From Dechloromonas sp. (lineage in GTDB: Bacteria; Pseudomonadota; Gammaproteobacteria; Burkholderiales; Rhodocyclaceae), in NCBI GenBank assembly GCA_028689015.1, contig JAQTXC010000006.1, forward strand, positions 1 to 32,871: a stretch of DNA of 32,871 nt, read 5' to 3'. Positions 9,359 through 17,366 of this stretch are shown one piece after another. The notes below the pieces were generated by a model that saw only the letters and a program-made list of their open reading frames with translations, did not search any database and had not been told where the DNA came from. The first letter of the stretch is position 1, and each line of letters starts with the position of its first letter. A program made the translations under genes and the position numbers.

Positions 9359-10533
9359 ACTGGAGCACCCCTCACGCGCTGCGCAGCCAGGTTGAGGCCT
9401 GGTGGTACAAAGGCCGGATCTTGGCCGCTCTGGCCGGCGACCAGCCCATTTTTCCATGTCAACTCAAACTCAAAGCACCGACTTCCGGGGAAATTTCTGA
9501 ACAATTTGACGCGGTACGACGCTGGGCACAGGCCCTGCAGACCATGCCACACGTCCGACTGGTCTTTCGCGAATTCCGTCACCGCTTGTTCGGGGTCAAC
9601 CGCCTACCGGACGAAGCTTGGCTGGACAGCGCCGATCAAGCACTGGCATTAATCGGCAAACGCCAGGAAGCCAGCCTTTTTGGCCAACTACTGACGTCGA
9701 CCGCCAGCAGCCACCCCGAACTGCTGCCTTGGTTCAGCAAGCGTCCCTGGCGTGCGCTCGAACACGCCGCCATCTGGCCGCAACTGCTGAGCATCGTCAG
9801 CTGGCTGAAAACACAGCCGCGCCCTGGTTTATATCTGCGCCAGATTGATCTGCCAGGCATCGACAGCAAATTCATTGAAGCCCACCGTGGCGTGCTGAGC
9901 GAATTATTCGACCTCAGCCTGCCACCCAGCCAGATCGACCCGCAAGCCAGCGGTCTGGCCGGATTCAATCGCCGCTACGGTTTCCGCGATAAGCCCGAGC
10001 GGATTCGCTGCCGCTTTCTGGACCCGGCGTGTGCGCCCTGGCCAGCGTTCGGGCAAGCCGACCTGACCCTGGATAGCAGCACATTCGCCGCCTTGCATCC
10101 TGCGGTCGACCGCGTTTTCATCACCGAAAACGAAATCAATTTTCTGGCTTTTCCGGCGGTCGACCGCAGCCTGCTCATTTTTGGTGCCGGTTATGGCTTC
10201 TCGGCACTGGCCCAGGCCACTTGGCTGCACGATCACAGCATCCATTACTGGGGCGACCTCGACAGTCATGGCTTTGCCATTCTCGACAACCTGCGCAGCC
10301 ATTTCCCGCAGGTGCAGTCGCTGCTGATGGACAGCGCCACCCTGTTTGCCCATGAAGCAGCCTGGGGCAGCGAAAACAGCCCGGCGCAGCAGCCGCTGCT
10401 GCGCCTGAACGATGCCGAACAACGCGTCTGCGACCTCCTGCGCGAACAACGCCCCGGCCAGGCCATCCGGCTTGAGCAGGAACGTATTCCACTCACCTGG
10501 CTACAGGCGGCCTTGCCTGGCAGCGCCCGATGA
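9355..10533 (+). CDS. jetD: Wadjet nuclease JetD (DUF3322/DUF2220, Toprim)
   Basis: 392 aa, the family's usual length. The N-terminal DUF3322-like part ([18 protein letters not shown]) is followed by a C-terminal DUF2220 Toprim-type catalytic domain with the acidic residues in [13 protein letters not shown] (about residues 255-267) and [14 protein letters not shown] (about 297-310). JetD is the topoisomerase VI/Spo11-like nuclease that cleaves plasmid DNA trapped by JetABC. It is translationally coupled to jetC. Both metal-binding motifs look intact, so the system is probably active. Two perfect copies of the 12-bp word GCGGTCGACCGC occur in the gene (10102-10113 and 10156-10167), both encoding AVDR just before or after the ENE motif. 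Confidence 0.93.
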   Translation: MNWSTPHALRSQVEAWWYKGRILAALAGDQPIFPCQLKLKAPTSGEISEQFDAVRRWAQALQTMPHVRLVFREFRHRLFGVNRLPDEAWLDSADQALALIGKRQEASLFGQLLTSTASSHPELLPWFSKRPWRALEHAAIWPQLLSIVSWLKTQPRPGLYLRQIDLPGIDSKFIEAHRGVLSELFDLSLPPSQIDPQASGLAGFNRRYGFRDKPERIRCRFLDPACAPWPAFGQADLTLDSSTFAALHPAVDRVFITENEINFLAFPAVDRSLLIFGAGYGFSALAQATWLHDHSIHYWGDLDSHGFAILDNLRSHFPQVQSLLMDSATLFAHEAAWGSENSPAQQPLLRLNDAEQRVCDLLREQRPGQAIRLEQERIPLTWLQAALPGSAR

Positions 10534-10564
10534 ATTCTGCTCAACCTCCAGCGAAAGCCCCGGC

Positions 10565-10936
10565 ATGCGCCTGCGTGACGACACCCCACCCACTGCGCAG
10601 GGTCTGCGCGTTGCCCTGCTCTTTGCGCTGGCAGCACAGCGCCTGCACGGCTATTACGAACACGGCCACTGGCTGACCGACGCACACTGCGCCCACCTCG
10701 CTGCCGACTGGCTGGCTCGCTCGAAAAACACCCTGCCGCTGACCGAGCGCCGACAACTGGCCGAACTCAGTGACCAACTGGCCCGCCAGATTGCTGGCAC
10801 CTTGTCGCGCGAGGTCGGCCTGATGACCGCCCACGACATGATGGAAGCCCTTGATCCCAACTACCATTCCGATATCGCCGAGTCGCTGCTCGCCGAATGC
10901 GCCCGCTTGCTGAACGAGCAAACGGACGCTTCATGA
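10565..10936 (+). CDS. Hypothetical protein downstream of Wadjet
   Basis: 123 aa from the ATG at 10565 (MRLRDDTPPTAQGLRVALL), 31 bp after jetD. I do not recognise the family. It appears all-helical: a hydrophobic helix VALLFALAAQRLHGYY, then LTDAHCAHLAADWLARS and LPLTERRQLAELSDQLARQIAG, ending in ESLLAECARLLNE. There is no convincing signal peptide. A longer in-frame start upstream would overlap jetD and is less likely; the ATG at 10530 is in another frame. It sits 20 bp before the SEC-C gene and probably belongs to the same transcript. It could be an accessory to the Wadjet genes or to the SEC-C protein. Confidence 0.6.
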   Translation: MRLRDDTPPTAQGLRVALLFALAAQRLHGYYEHGHWLTDAHCAHLAADWLARSKNTLPLTERRQLAELSDQLARQIAGTLSREVGLMTAHDMMEALDPNYHSDIAESLLAECARLLNEQTDAS

Positions 10937-10956
10937 TCTGCAACACCTGACACCCG

Positions 10957-12816
10957 ATGACCATGACCCCTCAGGACCAAGAAACGATGCACATACTGCT
11001 GGATCACATCTGCTCCAGCGCTGCCCGCATGTTGCTGGAAAAAACGCCCTTCCCAACCTATCGGGACCGCCTGCAACAGATGCTGCCCTTGCTGCTTGAT
11101 ACGATCAAGATGGATCACCGGGATCGCTCGGACCCTATGCTGCGTGCCATGGCGACCCAACTGGCCCTGGAAATCTGGAATGCCACCCCCTTGCCCGACC
11201 ATCGTTTCCGGCCAGACAAACGGCCACACCCCGAACGAAATTCGCGCTGCCCTTGCGGCAGCGGTGGCAAATACAAACAATGTTGCGGATTGATCGACGC
11301 GCCAGCACTCGGTATCAACGAAATCATCATGCTGCAGGCGGTGCTGGCGCAATTCCCGGACAAGGCCCTCGCCGACTTGCCCTTGCTTGAGCTGCATCCC
11401 GAACACCTCGCCATGGTGGCCGAAAATTGGGCGGCGCAAGGAAAAGCCAAAAAAGCCGCCCGTTTGCTCGAATTATTATTTGTTCATCTGGATCGGCTCG
11501 ACGCGCGGGCTGAATTGGCCGCCGACACCCTGCTCAACCTCTATATGGATCTCAAGCGGCCGCGCAAAAAACAACAACTCATTGCCGCCTTGAAAAATGC
11601 GCCGGACAAAGCCCTGCGCGCCACCGGCTGGCAACGACAAAGTACGCAGGACTGTGACCAGGGGCGTTTTGCTGCGGCGTGGACCGCCTTTCGCGAAGCT
11701 CAGCGCTTAAAACCCAATGCACCAGCCTTGGCCCATCTCGAAATTTTGATCCTGTTGTCTGAAAATCGCCGGGAAGAAGCGAAGGCCCGCGCCCAGTTCT
11801 GGTCAGCCCGGTTACGCCGCGATTCGGAATTCGATCACAGCGAACTGATTCAAATTCTGCATCAACTGACCAGCGGCGACGATGCGACACTGCTCAACAC
11901 CCTGCTCGACAAAGATGATCCCTTTCGGCAACTCAACAATGCCCTCAACGACTGGCCGCCCCCTGCCTGCCACTACAGCCTGAAACACGGGACGTTGACC
12001 GCAAAAAAAGCCTTGGCCGAACTGGAAGCGGACTGGCATCAAGTCCTGTTTGTCGAAAACGATCCTGAATCAGCCGTCCTGATGGCCAGTGAAGAGATGC
12101 TCGCCGGCCAATCCTTCCTGATCCTGAAAGACTTGATCGGTTTATTGCCTGGGCTGATGGGTGGCTTGCCGGGTAGCGAGGACAACTTGGGCGGTCGACT
12201 GCTGGAACGTGGCGAAAAGCTACGTCAGATCGTTCTCCACACCCTGCAGGCCGAGCAACGCGAACTTCCCTGGGGGCTGCTAGCCAATCGACCAATGCAG
12301 CAGCTATCCGCCTGGTATATCGCGGAATTCGCCAGCACCCGCCCCGAAGAAACACTCAACGTGCTGCGCTGGAGCGTGAATATCGCCAACCCGGTCGACA
12401 ACCTGGGTTTGCGAGCAATCCTGATCCATCAACTGATTGCCCAACAGCATGCCGATGAAGCCGTAGCGGTCGCGGAAAAATATCCCAATGACTTCGCAGC
12501 AACACGCTACGGCCACGCGCTGGCCTTGTTCGCGGCAGGTCGCCTGCAGGATGCCGAAACCACGCTCCGCGCGGCCTACCAACACGCCCCCCGAGTCTGG
12601 AAAATGCTGCTGGCGGCCAATCCACGCCCCCCGAAAGTAAAAACGCCCGGTTATATCCGGCTCGGCACCGATGAGGAGGCCTATGAATATCGGACCTACC
12701 ATCAGGAGCAATGGGCGCGTAGCGGCGCGCTGTTATGGGCGGCTGGCATGAAGCTGAGCGCTCCTCGCCAAGCCCCCGCGCCGGCAAGCAAGGTGATTCA
12801 GAAAGCACTATTTTGA
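10957..12816 (+). CDS. SEC-C motif protein with TPR-like helical repeats
   Basis: 619 aa. A SEC-C zinc-binding motif, RCPCGSGGKYKQCCG, occupies about residues 96-110 after a helical N-terminus. The rest is helical-pair sequence resembling TPR repeats (KAKKAARLLELLFVHLDRLD, FAAAWTAFREAQRLKPNAPALAHLEILILL, LFAAGRLQDAETTLRAAYQHAP). SEC-C motifs bind zinc and often mediate protein or nucleic acid contact, as in the SecA C-terminus; many SEC-C/TPR proteins are uncharacterised. It follows the 123-aa gene by 20 bp and overlaps the cupin gene by its stop codon. Its function is unknown. The position behind jetD makes it a candidate accessory of the defence operon, but it could equally be a resident housekeeping gene. 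Confidence 0.75.
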   Translation: MTMTPQDQETMHILLDHICSSAARMLLEKTPFPTYRDRLQQMLPLLLDTIKMDHRDRSDPMLRAMATQLALEIWNATPLPDHRFRPDKRPHPERNSRCPCGSGGKYKQCCGLIDAPALGINEIIMLQAVLAQFPDKALADLPLLELHPEHLAMVAENWAAQGKAKKAARLLELLFVHLDRLDARAELAADTLLNLYMDLKRPRKKQQLIAALKNAPDKALRATGWQRQSTQDCDQGRFAAAWTAFREAQRLKPNAPALAHLEILILLSENRREEAKARAQFWSARLRRDSEFDHSELIQILHQLTSGDDATLLNTLLDKDDPFRQLNNALNDWPPPACHYSLKHGTLTAKKALAELEADWHQVLFVENDPESAVLMASEEMLAGQSFLILKDLIGLLPGLMGGLPGSEDNLGGRLLERGEKLRQIVLHTLQAEQRELPWGLLANRPMQQLSAWYIAEFASTRPEETLNVLRWSVNIANPVDNLGLRAILIHQLIAQQHADEAVAVAEKYPNDFAATRYGHALALFAAGRLQDAETTLRAAYQHAPRVWKMLLAANPRPPKVKTPGYIRLGTDEEAYEYRTYHQEQWARSGALLWAAGMKLSAPRQAPAPASKVIQKALF

Positions 12817-13139
12817 CCCCCGGCCTTTTTAGCGATCGACCGCGGTCGACCGCATCCAGCGAACAATTTTCCGAATTGCTGTGCCGCCCGGGGCTGCGTA
12901 TCGAGCGCATTGTCTCCACCGGCCAGTGCTCACCGCCCGATTTCTGGTACGACCAGGAAGAAGGCGAGTGGGTGGCCGTGCTGCAGGGCGAGGCCCGCCT
13001 GCGTTTCGCCGATGAAGACCACGACCGCCACCTAAAAGCCGGCGACTGGCTGGACATTGCGCCACATCGCCCGCATCGCGTGACGTGGACAGCCCCCGAT
13101 CAAACCACGATCTGGCTGGCGGTCTTCTATACCGTCTGA
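12813..13139 (+). CDS. Small cupin-domain protein
   Basis: 108 aa single-domain cupin. The start chosen is the TTG at 12813, overlapping the preceding stop (TTGA), because the N-terminus MTPGLFSD followed by EQFSELLCRPGLRIERIVS fits this cupin group. A longer in-frame ATG at 12735 would overlap the SEC-C gene by 80 bp. The beta-barrel motifs are visible: PPDFWYDQEEGEWVAVLQGEARL, then LKAGDWLDIAPHRPHRVTWT with metal-ligand-type histidines. Substrate and role are unknown. Its 5' region carries two overlapping palindromic words (12832-12843 and 12842-12853), which encode a variable loop (DRPRSTAS). Confidence 0.8.
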   Translation: MTPGLFSDRPRSTASSEQFSELLCRPGLRIERIVSTGQCSPPDFWYDQEEGEWVAVLQGEARLRFADEDHDRHLKAGDWLDIAPHRPHRVTWTAPDQTTIWLAVFYTV

Positions 13140-13220
13140 GCTGGGCACGCTGGAAAATCGGCCACGACGGGCGGTCGACCGTGATAAATTTGCCGCCGAC
13201 CCGATTCCGGCAAAAATCCC

Positions 13221-15593
13221 ATGACCGACCAGCTTGACCTGTTCAATGCCGCTGCCAAAAAAGCGGCTGATGCGCCAGCCACGACGGCCGACAGCGCCGC
13301 CGACCCGATCCTGATGCCGATCGATGAGGGCGCCCCGCCAATGCCGCCTGCCGCCAGCGGCCCGGCCGACGACATCCCGACCCCCGCCGACTACGCCGCC
13401 CGCCGCTATCTCGAATACGCGATGAGCGTCGTCACCGGCCGCGCCCTGCCTTCAGTCGCCGATGGCCAGAAGCCCGTACAGCGCCGCATCCTCTACGCCA
13501 TGCACCGCATGGGCCTGTACAAGAGCCCCAAGCATGTCAAATCGGCACGCGTTGTCGGCGACGTGATCGGTAAATACCACCCGCACGGCGATTCCTCGGT
13601 CTACGACGCGATGGTGCGCATGGCCCAGGACTGGAGCCTGCGCTACCCGGTGGTCGATGGCCAGGGCAACTTCGGCTCGCGCGACGGCGACAACGCCGCT
13701 GCCATGCGTTACACGGAAACCCGGCTGACGCCGATCGCCGAACTGCTGCTGGCCGAACTCGACGAAGGCACGGTGGACTGGAAACCGAACTACGACGGCG
13801 TCAATGATGAACCTTGTCTGCTGCCCGCCCGCCTGCCTTTCGCACTGCTTAACGGCGCCTCCGGCATCGCGGTCGGCATGGCGACTGAAATCCCGTCACA
13901 CAACCTGCGTGAAATCGCCCATGCCGCGGTCAACCTGATCCGTAACCCGAATTTCAGCCCAGCCGAGGTCTTGGCACTGGTCCCCGGCCCCGATTACCCC
14001 GGCGGCGCGCAGATCATTTCCAGCCCGGAAGAAATCGCCACCATCTACCAAAATGGCCGCGGCAGCCTGCGCGTGCGCGCCCAATGGAAGATTGAAGCGC
14101 TGGCCCGCGGCCAGTGGCGCCTGGTCATCACCGAGCTACCGCCAGGCGTCTCCACCGCCACGGTGATGTCTGAGATCGAGGCCTGCTCCAATCCGGTGGC
14201 CAAGGAAAAAGCCGGCAAGAAGGTGTTCACGCCGGAACAACTCAACCTGAAAGCGGCTTTCCTGTCGGCCATTGGCGAATCGGGCGTGCGCGATGAATCG
14301 GGCAAGGAACACGCCATCCGCCTGGTCATTGAACCCGCCAGCTCCCGCCAAGGGCAGGACGACCTGATCCGCCTGCTGCTCGCTCACACCAGCCTGGAAA
14401 CCAACGCCTCGATCAACCTGACCGTCCTCGGCCTGACCGGCACCCCACGCCAGGGCACGCTTTACGACATGATCGCCGAATGGTGCCGTTTCCGGCTGGC
14501 GACCGTGACCCGGCGCACCCGTCACCGCCTGAGCGCTGCCGAGAAACGCATCCACATTCTCGAAGGTCGGCAGGCCATCCTGCTCGACATCGACAAGGTC
14601 ATCAAGGTCATCCGCGAATCGGATGACCCCAAGGCCGACCTGATCGCCCATTTCAAGCTGTCCGAGATCCAGGCCGAGGACATCCTGGAAATCCGCCTGC
14701 GCCAGCTGGCACGACTCGAAGGCATCAAAATCGGCGAAGAACTCGCCAAATTGCGCCAAGAAGCCGCCGGCCTGAACGCACTACTCGATTCTGAAGCTGC
14801 TCTGCGCAACTGCGTGGCCAGCGAAATCGAGGCCGACGCGAAGAAATACGGCGACGCACGCCGGACGCTGATCGAAGCCGCCGACAAGGTGACGATGGCC
14901 GACGCCAAGAGCGTCTCTATCCCCGACGAAGCAACGACGCTGATTGTCTCCCGGCATGGCTGGCTACGCTCACGCAGCGGCCACAACATCGATCCGGCAA
15001 CCCTGACTTTCCGCTCCGGCGACAGCCTGCTGGCCTGCCTGCCCTGTCGCACGGTCGACCAGCTGGTTTTGCTGGATTCCAATGGCCGCGCCTATTCCAT
15101 CCTGGCCGCCGACATTCCAGGCGGCAAGGGCGATGGCGTCCCGGCAACCTCGCTGGTCGATTTTGTGGGCGGTGGCAAGACCGTGCTGGCCTGGCCTGTA
15201 TCGGCCGACAAAATGTATCTGGTCGCCGGCGAAGGCGGCTACGGCTTCCGCGTCAAGGGCGAGGACATGCTGTCGCGCGGCAAGGCCGGCAAGGCCTTCC
15301 TGACGCTGGACGAAGGCGAAGTGCCGGCCATTTTCCAACCCGCTCCGGCCGATGGCGACATTGCCGTCCTGACCCGCGACGGGCGGGCGCTGGTCTTTGC
15401 GCTCGACGACATCCGCCCGCTGGCCAAGGGCCGCGGTCTTAAGCTGATCGACGCCACCCCCGGCAAGACAGCGCTGACCGACATCCTGCCGATCATCGAC
15501 GGCGCTGCCGGCAAACTCAAGGGTGAGCGCCTGGACAATTGTCGCGGCCCGCGTGGCGGCAAAGGCAAACCGCTCAAGGTCAGCCGAAAATAA
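13221..15593 (+). CDS. parC: DNA topoisomerase IV subunit A (ParC)
   Basis: 790 aa. After a low-complexity Ala/Pro-rich N-terminal extension of about 45 residues comes the type IIA topoisomerase breakage-reunion domain: [31 protein letters not shown], and the catalytic tyrosine in [12 protein letters not shown] (about residue 164). The C-terminal third forms the beta-pinwheel DNA-wrapping domain. ParC with ParE decatenates daughter chromosomes. It is called ParC rather than GyrA by overall length and the C-terminal domain, which lacks a clear GyrA box. parE is not in the window. The gene is separated from the cupin by 81 bp carrying a GCGGTCGACCG word (13171-13181) and is followed by hairpins. 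Confidence 0.93.
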   Translation: MTDQLDLFNAAAKKAADAPATTADSAADPILMPIDEGAPPMPPAASGPADDIPTPADYAARRYLEYAMSVVTGRALPSVADGQKPVQRRILYAMHRMGLYKSPKHVKSARVVGDVIGKYHPHGDSSVYDAMVRMAQDWSLRYPVVDGQGNFGSRDGDNAAAMRYTETRLTPIAELLLAELDEGTVDWKPNYDGVNDEPCLLPARLPFALLNGASGIAVGMATEIPSHNLREIAHAAVNLIRNPNFSPAEVLALVPGPDYPGGAQIISSPEEIATIYQNGRGSLRVRAQWKIEALARGQWRLVITELPPGVSTATVMSEIEACSNPVAKEKAGKKVFTPEQLNLKAAFLSAIGESGVRDESGKEHAIRLVIEPASSRQGQDDLIRLLLAHTSLETNASINLTVLGLTGTPRQGTLYDMIAEWCRFRLATVTRRTRHRLSAAEKRIHILEGRQAILLDIDKVIKVIRESDDPKADLIAHFKLSEIQAEDILEIRLRQLARLEGIKIGEELAKLRQEAAGLNALLDSEAALRNCVASEIEADAKKYGDARRTLIEAADKVTMADAKSVSIPDEATTLIVSRHGWLRSRSGHNIDPATLTFRSGDSLLACLPCRTVDQLVLLDSNGRAYSILAADIPGGKGDGVPATSLVDFVGGGKTVLAWPVSADKMYLVAGEGGYGFRVKGEDMLSRGKAGKAFLTLDEGEVPAIFQPAPADGDIAVLTRDGRALVFALDDIRPLAKGRGLKLIDATPGKTALTDILPIIDGAAGKLKGERLDNCRGPRGGKGKPLKVSRK

Positions 15594-15640
15594 GGCGGCC
15601 AGCGCAGTCGACCGCGATCGGGCCGCCCCCAGTGGCGGCC
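15594..15640 (+). terminator. Alternative hairpins behind parC
   Basis: The segment holds GGCGGCC (15594-15600), GGCCGCC (15621-15627) and GGCGGCC again (15634-15640). The middle arm can pair with either outer arm, giving two mutually exclusive stems. The larger loop contains GCAGTCGACCGC (15604-15615), a variant of the recurrent palindromic word. There is no T-run directly after it, so it is not a classical intrinsic terminator on its own. Confidence 0.5.
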
Positions 15641-15652
15641 ATTTTCCGGGCG

Positions 15653-15682
15653 TAAAAAAACCGAGGCACCTGGCCTCGGTTC
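15653..15682 (-). terminator. Intrinsic terminator of the phasin gene
   Basis: The stem CCGAGGC (15661-15667) / GCCTCGG (15673-15679) extends by two A-T pairs. On the minus strand it is followed by a run of seven T (15654-15660), the form of a Rho-independent terminator for the leftward phasin gene. It may also weakly stop parC transcripts from the other side. Confidence 0.8.
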
Positions 15683-15703
15683 TTCAAGCGGAACGGCGAA
15701 GGA

Positions 15704-16255
15704 TCAGGCGGCCTTCTTGGCAACGGCCTTCGGGGCGGCCACGGCAGCAGCCTTCATGGTGGCATCGGTCACAGCTGCGACGCTGGCTTCAGCCACTTCA
15801 GCAGCCTGCTTGGCCGCCTTGTTCAGGCCTTCGTAGGCTTCGTTGGCCGACTTGATGGCAGTTTTGACTGCAGCAACCGCCACTTCGGAACCCGCCGGGG
15901 CCGAAGCCAGAGCCTTTTCAACCAGGCCGGAGACCTTGGCATTGGTGTCAGCCACGTGAACTTCCACTTCCTTGGCCAGCTTGTCCTTGGCTTCCGTGGC
16001 AATGGCGATCACATTGCGGGAATATTCCATACCCTTTTCCAGCGACGGGGTGGCCAGCGACTTTTGCAGCTCGACCAGGCCCTGAATGTCCTTGGTGCCC
16101 AGGAATGCATTCAGGGTGCTCATGTAGCTTTCAAAAGCAGAGCGGGTAGCAGCCAGGTTCAACAGAGCCAGGCGCTCGATCCCATCAAACGTGGTGTTGG
16201 CGAAAAACAGGGTGAAATTGATGCCGGTTTTGGCGAAGTCTTCAGGCTTGGTCAT
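15704..16255 (-). CDS. Phasin family protein
   Basis: 183 aa from the ATG at 16255 (MTKPEDFAKTGINFTLFFAN), preceded by a good GGAGAA ribosome-binding site; an upstream in-frame start at 16318 is disfavoured because it lies beyond the -10 box. The sequence has the amphipathic helical phasin pattern (LALLNLAATRSAFESYMSTLNAFLGTKD) and a long Ala/Lys-rich C-terminal tail (KAAKQAAEVAEASVAAV through KAVAKKAA). Phasins coat polyhydroxyalkanoate granules and control their size and number. The gene has its own promoter and terminator and is monocistronic. Of the paralogues usual in PHA producers, only this one lies here. Confidence 0.9.
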   Translation of the reverse strand: MTKPEDFAKTGINFTLFFANTTFDGIERLALLNLAATRSAFESYMSTLNAFLGTKDIQGLVELQKSLATPSLEKGMEYSRNVIAIATEAKDKLAKEVEVHVADTNAKVSGLVEKALASAPAGSEVAVAAVKTAIKSANEAYEGLNKAAKQAAEVAEASVAAVTDATMKAAAVAAPKAVAKKAA

Positions 16256-16317
16256 GGCGATTCTCCAGTGGGTTGGGGTCATTTGCGCAGCACTATGTTG
16301 CACTGCAGCATGGCTCA

Positions 16318-16345
16318 ATTTTATTCACTGGCGCCGATGTGTCAA
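16318..16345 (-). promoter_or_regulatory. Sigma-70 promoter of the phasin gene
   Basis: On the minus strand TTGACA (16340-16345) is separated by 16 nt from TAAAAT (16318-16323), a near-consensus promoter. The leader between it and the start codon contains TGC/GCA-rich repeats (about 16285-16312, including TGCTGCAGTGCA), which could be an operator for a PhaR-type granule-sensing repressor; that part is inference only. Confidence 0.75.
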
Positions 16346-16396
16346 GTTAAATTTGTGCAGCGCAGCAATTTCATAAACCAGGCCATTCGCCAGCCC

Positions 16397-16795
16397 TTAT
16401 TGAATGATAAACCGGGTAAATAAGGCATCGCGCACACCAGTCTTTTCTGTTTCATCAATCACCTGATTCGCCGTCTCGACCAAATCAGCGCTTAAATCCT
16501 TTTTCCCCTGCAGGGTCCGCAGGTGCGCCACATCCTGACCTGATAACAAGAGGATGATGGCGTGCAGCAAACGTGGCTTGAGCGTTGACAAGGCATGCTG
16601 CGCTTCCGGCGTAGCCGTCTCCAGCACCAAGCCAAATTGCAGATAATTTTCCTTGCCGGCGTTGACCGTGAAAATCAGCGTTTCCGGCCCACCACCACCC
16701 GCGTCAGAACTCGCGTACGCTGGTACAGCCCCCCCAGCAAACATCAGACAAAGCAGGATGGCGAGAATTTTTCCATAGCGTGACCACACGTTCAT
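16397..16795 (-). CDS. FliL-like flagellar basal-body-associated protein
   Basis: 132 aa. The N-terminal signal or anchor helix (ILAILLCLMFAGGAVPAYA, about residues 11-29) is followed by a FliL-type periplasmic domain: NYLQFGLVLETATPEAQHAL, KPRLLHAIILLLSGQDVAHLRTLQGK, ending in the typical FTRFIIQ. FliL proteins associate with the flagellar stator and affect torque. Here the gene stands alone, outside a flagellar operon, so this may be a FliL paralogue with another role. The predicted cleavable-looking signal (AYA followed by SSD) differs from the usual uncleaved anchor. A strong GGAGG ribosome-binding site precedes the ATG. Confidence 0.8.
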   Translation of the reverse strand: MNVWSRYGKILAILLCLMFAGGAVPAYASSDAGGGGPETLIFTVNAGKENYLQFGLVLETATPEAQHALSTLKPRLLHAIILLLSGQDVAHLRTLQGKKDLSADLVETANQVIDETEKTGVRDALFTRFIIQ

Positions 16796-16981
16796 TTCAT
16801 CCTCCAGATCGCGCGCACCGAGGCGGCTGGCGCAAGTCGACTAATCGGTTAGCCAAGAGTTATACCTGCCGGAGATTAAAAAAACCACTCCCCGGGCAAG
16901 CGATTGGCACAAATAAGGATGAATTCTCAACGCGGGCAGCTATTTCGGGGGAGTCAATCAGCATAATCGGCCGCACAAAAG

Positions 16982-17005
16982 AAAAAAGCACTTCATCTGA
17001 AGTGC
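16982..17005 (-). terminator. Terminator of the tRNA-Arg pair
   Basis: The palindromic arms GCACTTCA (16988-16995) and TGAAGTGC (16998-17005) are followed on the minus strand by six T (16982-16987). It sits 17 nt beyond the 3' end of the second tRNA, as expected for the end of the tRNA transcript. Confidence 0.8.
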
Positions 17006-17022
17006 CTTATCTTGCAGTCAAC

Positions 17023-17099
17023 TGGCGCGCCCGGAGCGATTCGAACGCCCGACCCTCTGGTTCGTAGCCAGATACTCTATCCAACTGAGCTACGGGCGC
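17023..17099 (-). tRNA. tRNA-Arg (anticodon ACG), distal copy
   Basis: 77 nt including an encoded CCA. The acceptor arms GCGCCCG and CGGGCGC pair fully. The anticodon stem TCTGG/CCAGA encloses the loop CTACGAA, giving anticodon ACG (read as ICG after deamination), which decodes CGU/CGC/CGA arginine codons. The T-arm has the usual TTCGAAT loop. It is identical to the copy at 17151-17227. Confidence 0.97.
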
Positions 17100-17150
17100 G
17101 CTGCTGATTACTGCACAAGACCCGTCGCAATGACTGCCTTGCTTGTCTGA

Positions 17151-17227
17151 TGGCGCGCCCGGAGCGATTCGAACGCCCGACCCTCTGGTTCGTAGCCAGA
17201 TACTCTATCCAACTGAGCTACGGGCGC
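17151..17227 (-). tRNA. tRNA-Arg (anticodon ACG), proximal copy
   Basis: 77 nt, same sequence and fold as the distal copy, with anticodon ACG and an encoded CCA. It is nearest the promoter at 17244-17271. The two copies are separated by 51 bp and share one promoter and one terminator, so they are transcribed and processed as a tandem precursor. Confidence 0.97.
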
Positions 17228-17243
17228 GCTGTCAGAGCGGCGC

Positions 17244-17271
17244 ATTATACGGAGGCGTAATTGAAAAGCAA
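17244..17271 (-). promoter_or_regulatory. Promoter of the tRNA-Arg pair
   Basis: On the minus strand TTGCTT (17266-17271), a 16-nt spacer and a perfect TATAAT (17244-17249) are followed by a GC-rich discriminator (GCGCCGC), typical of stable-RNA promoters under stringent control. Confidence 0.8.
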
Positions 17272-17366
17272 GCCCCGCATTGAAATAAATGGCACTTGGA
17301 ATCTAGCCATTTGCCGACAAGCCCCGTAGACTGCGCCTTTTACCCTTTCCGGTCACAGGCAATCCC

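Noticed and set aside
12735-12812. Upstream ATG start for the cupin gene
   Set aside because: It would overlap the SEC-C gene by 80 bp, and the added residues do not resemble the cupin family N-terminus; the TTG at 12813 fits family length and spacing.
16256-16318. N-terminal extension of the phasin to 16318
   Set aside because: The extended start would coincide with the -10 box of the promoter; the ATG at 16255 has a good ribosome-binding site and the typical phasin N-terminus.
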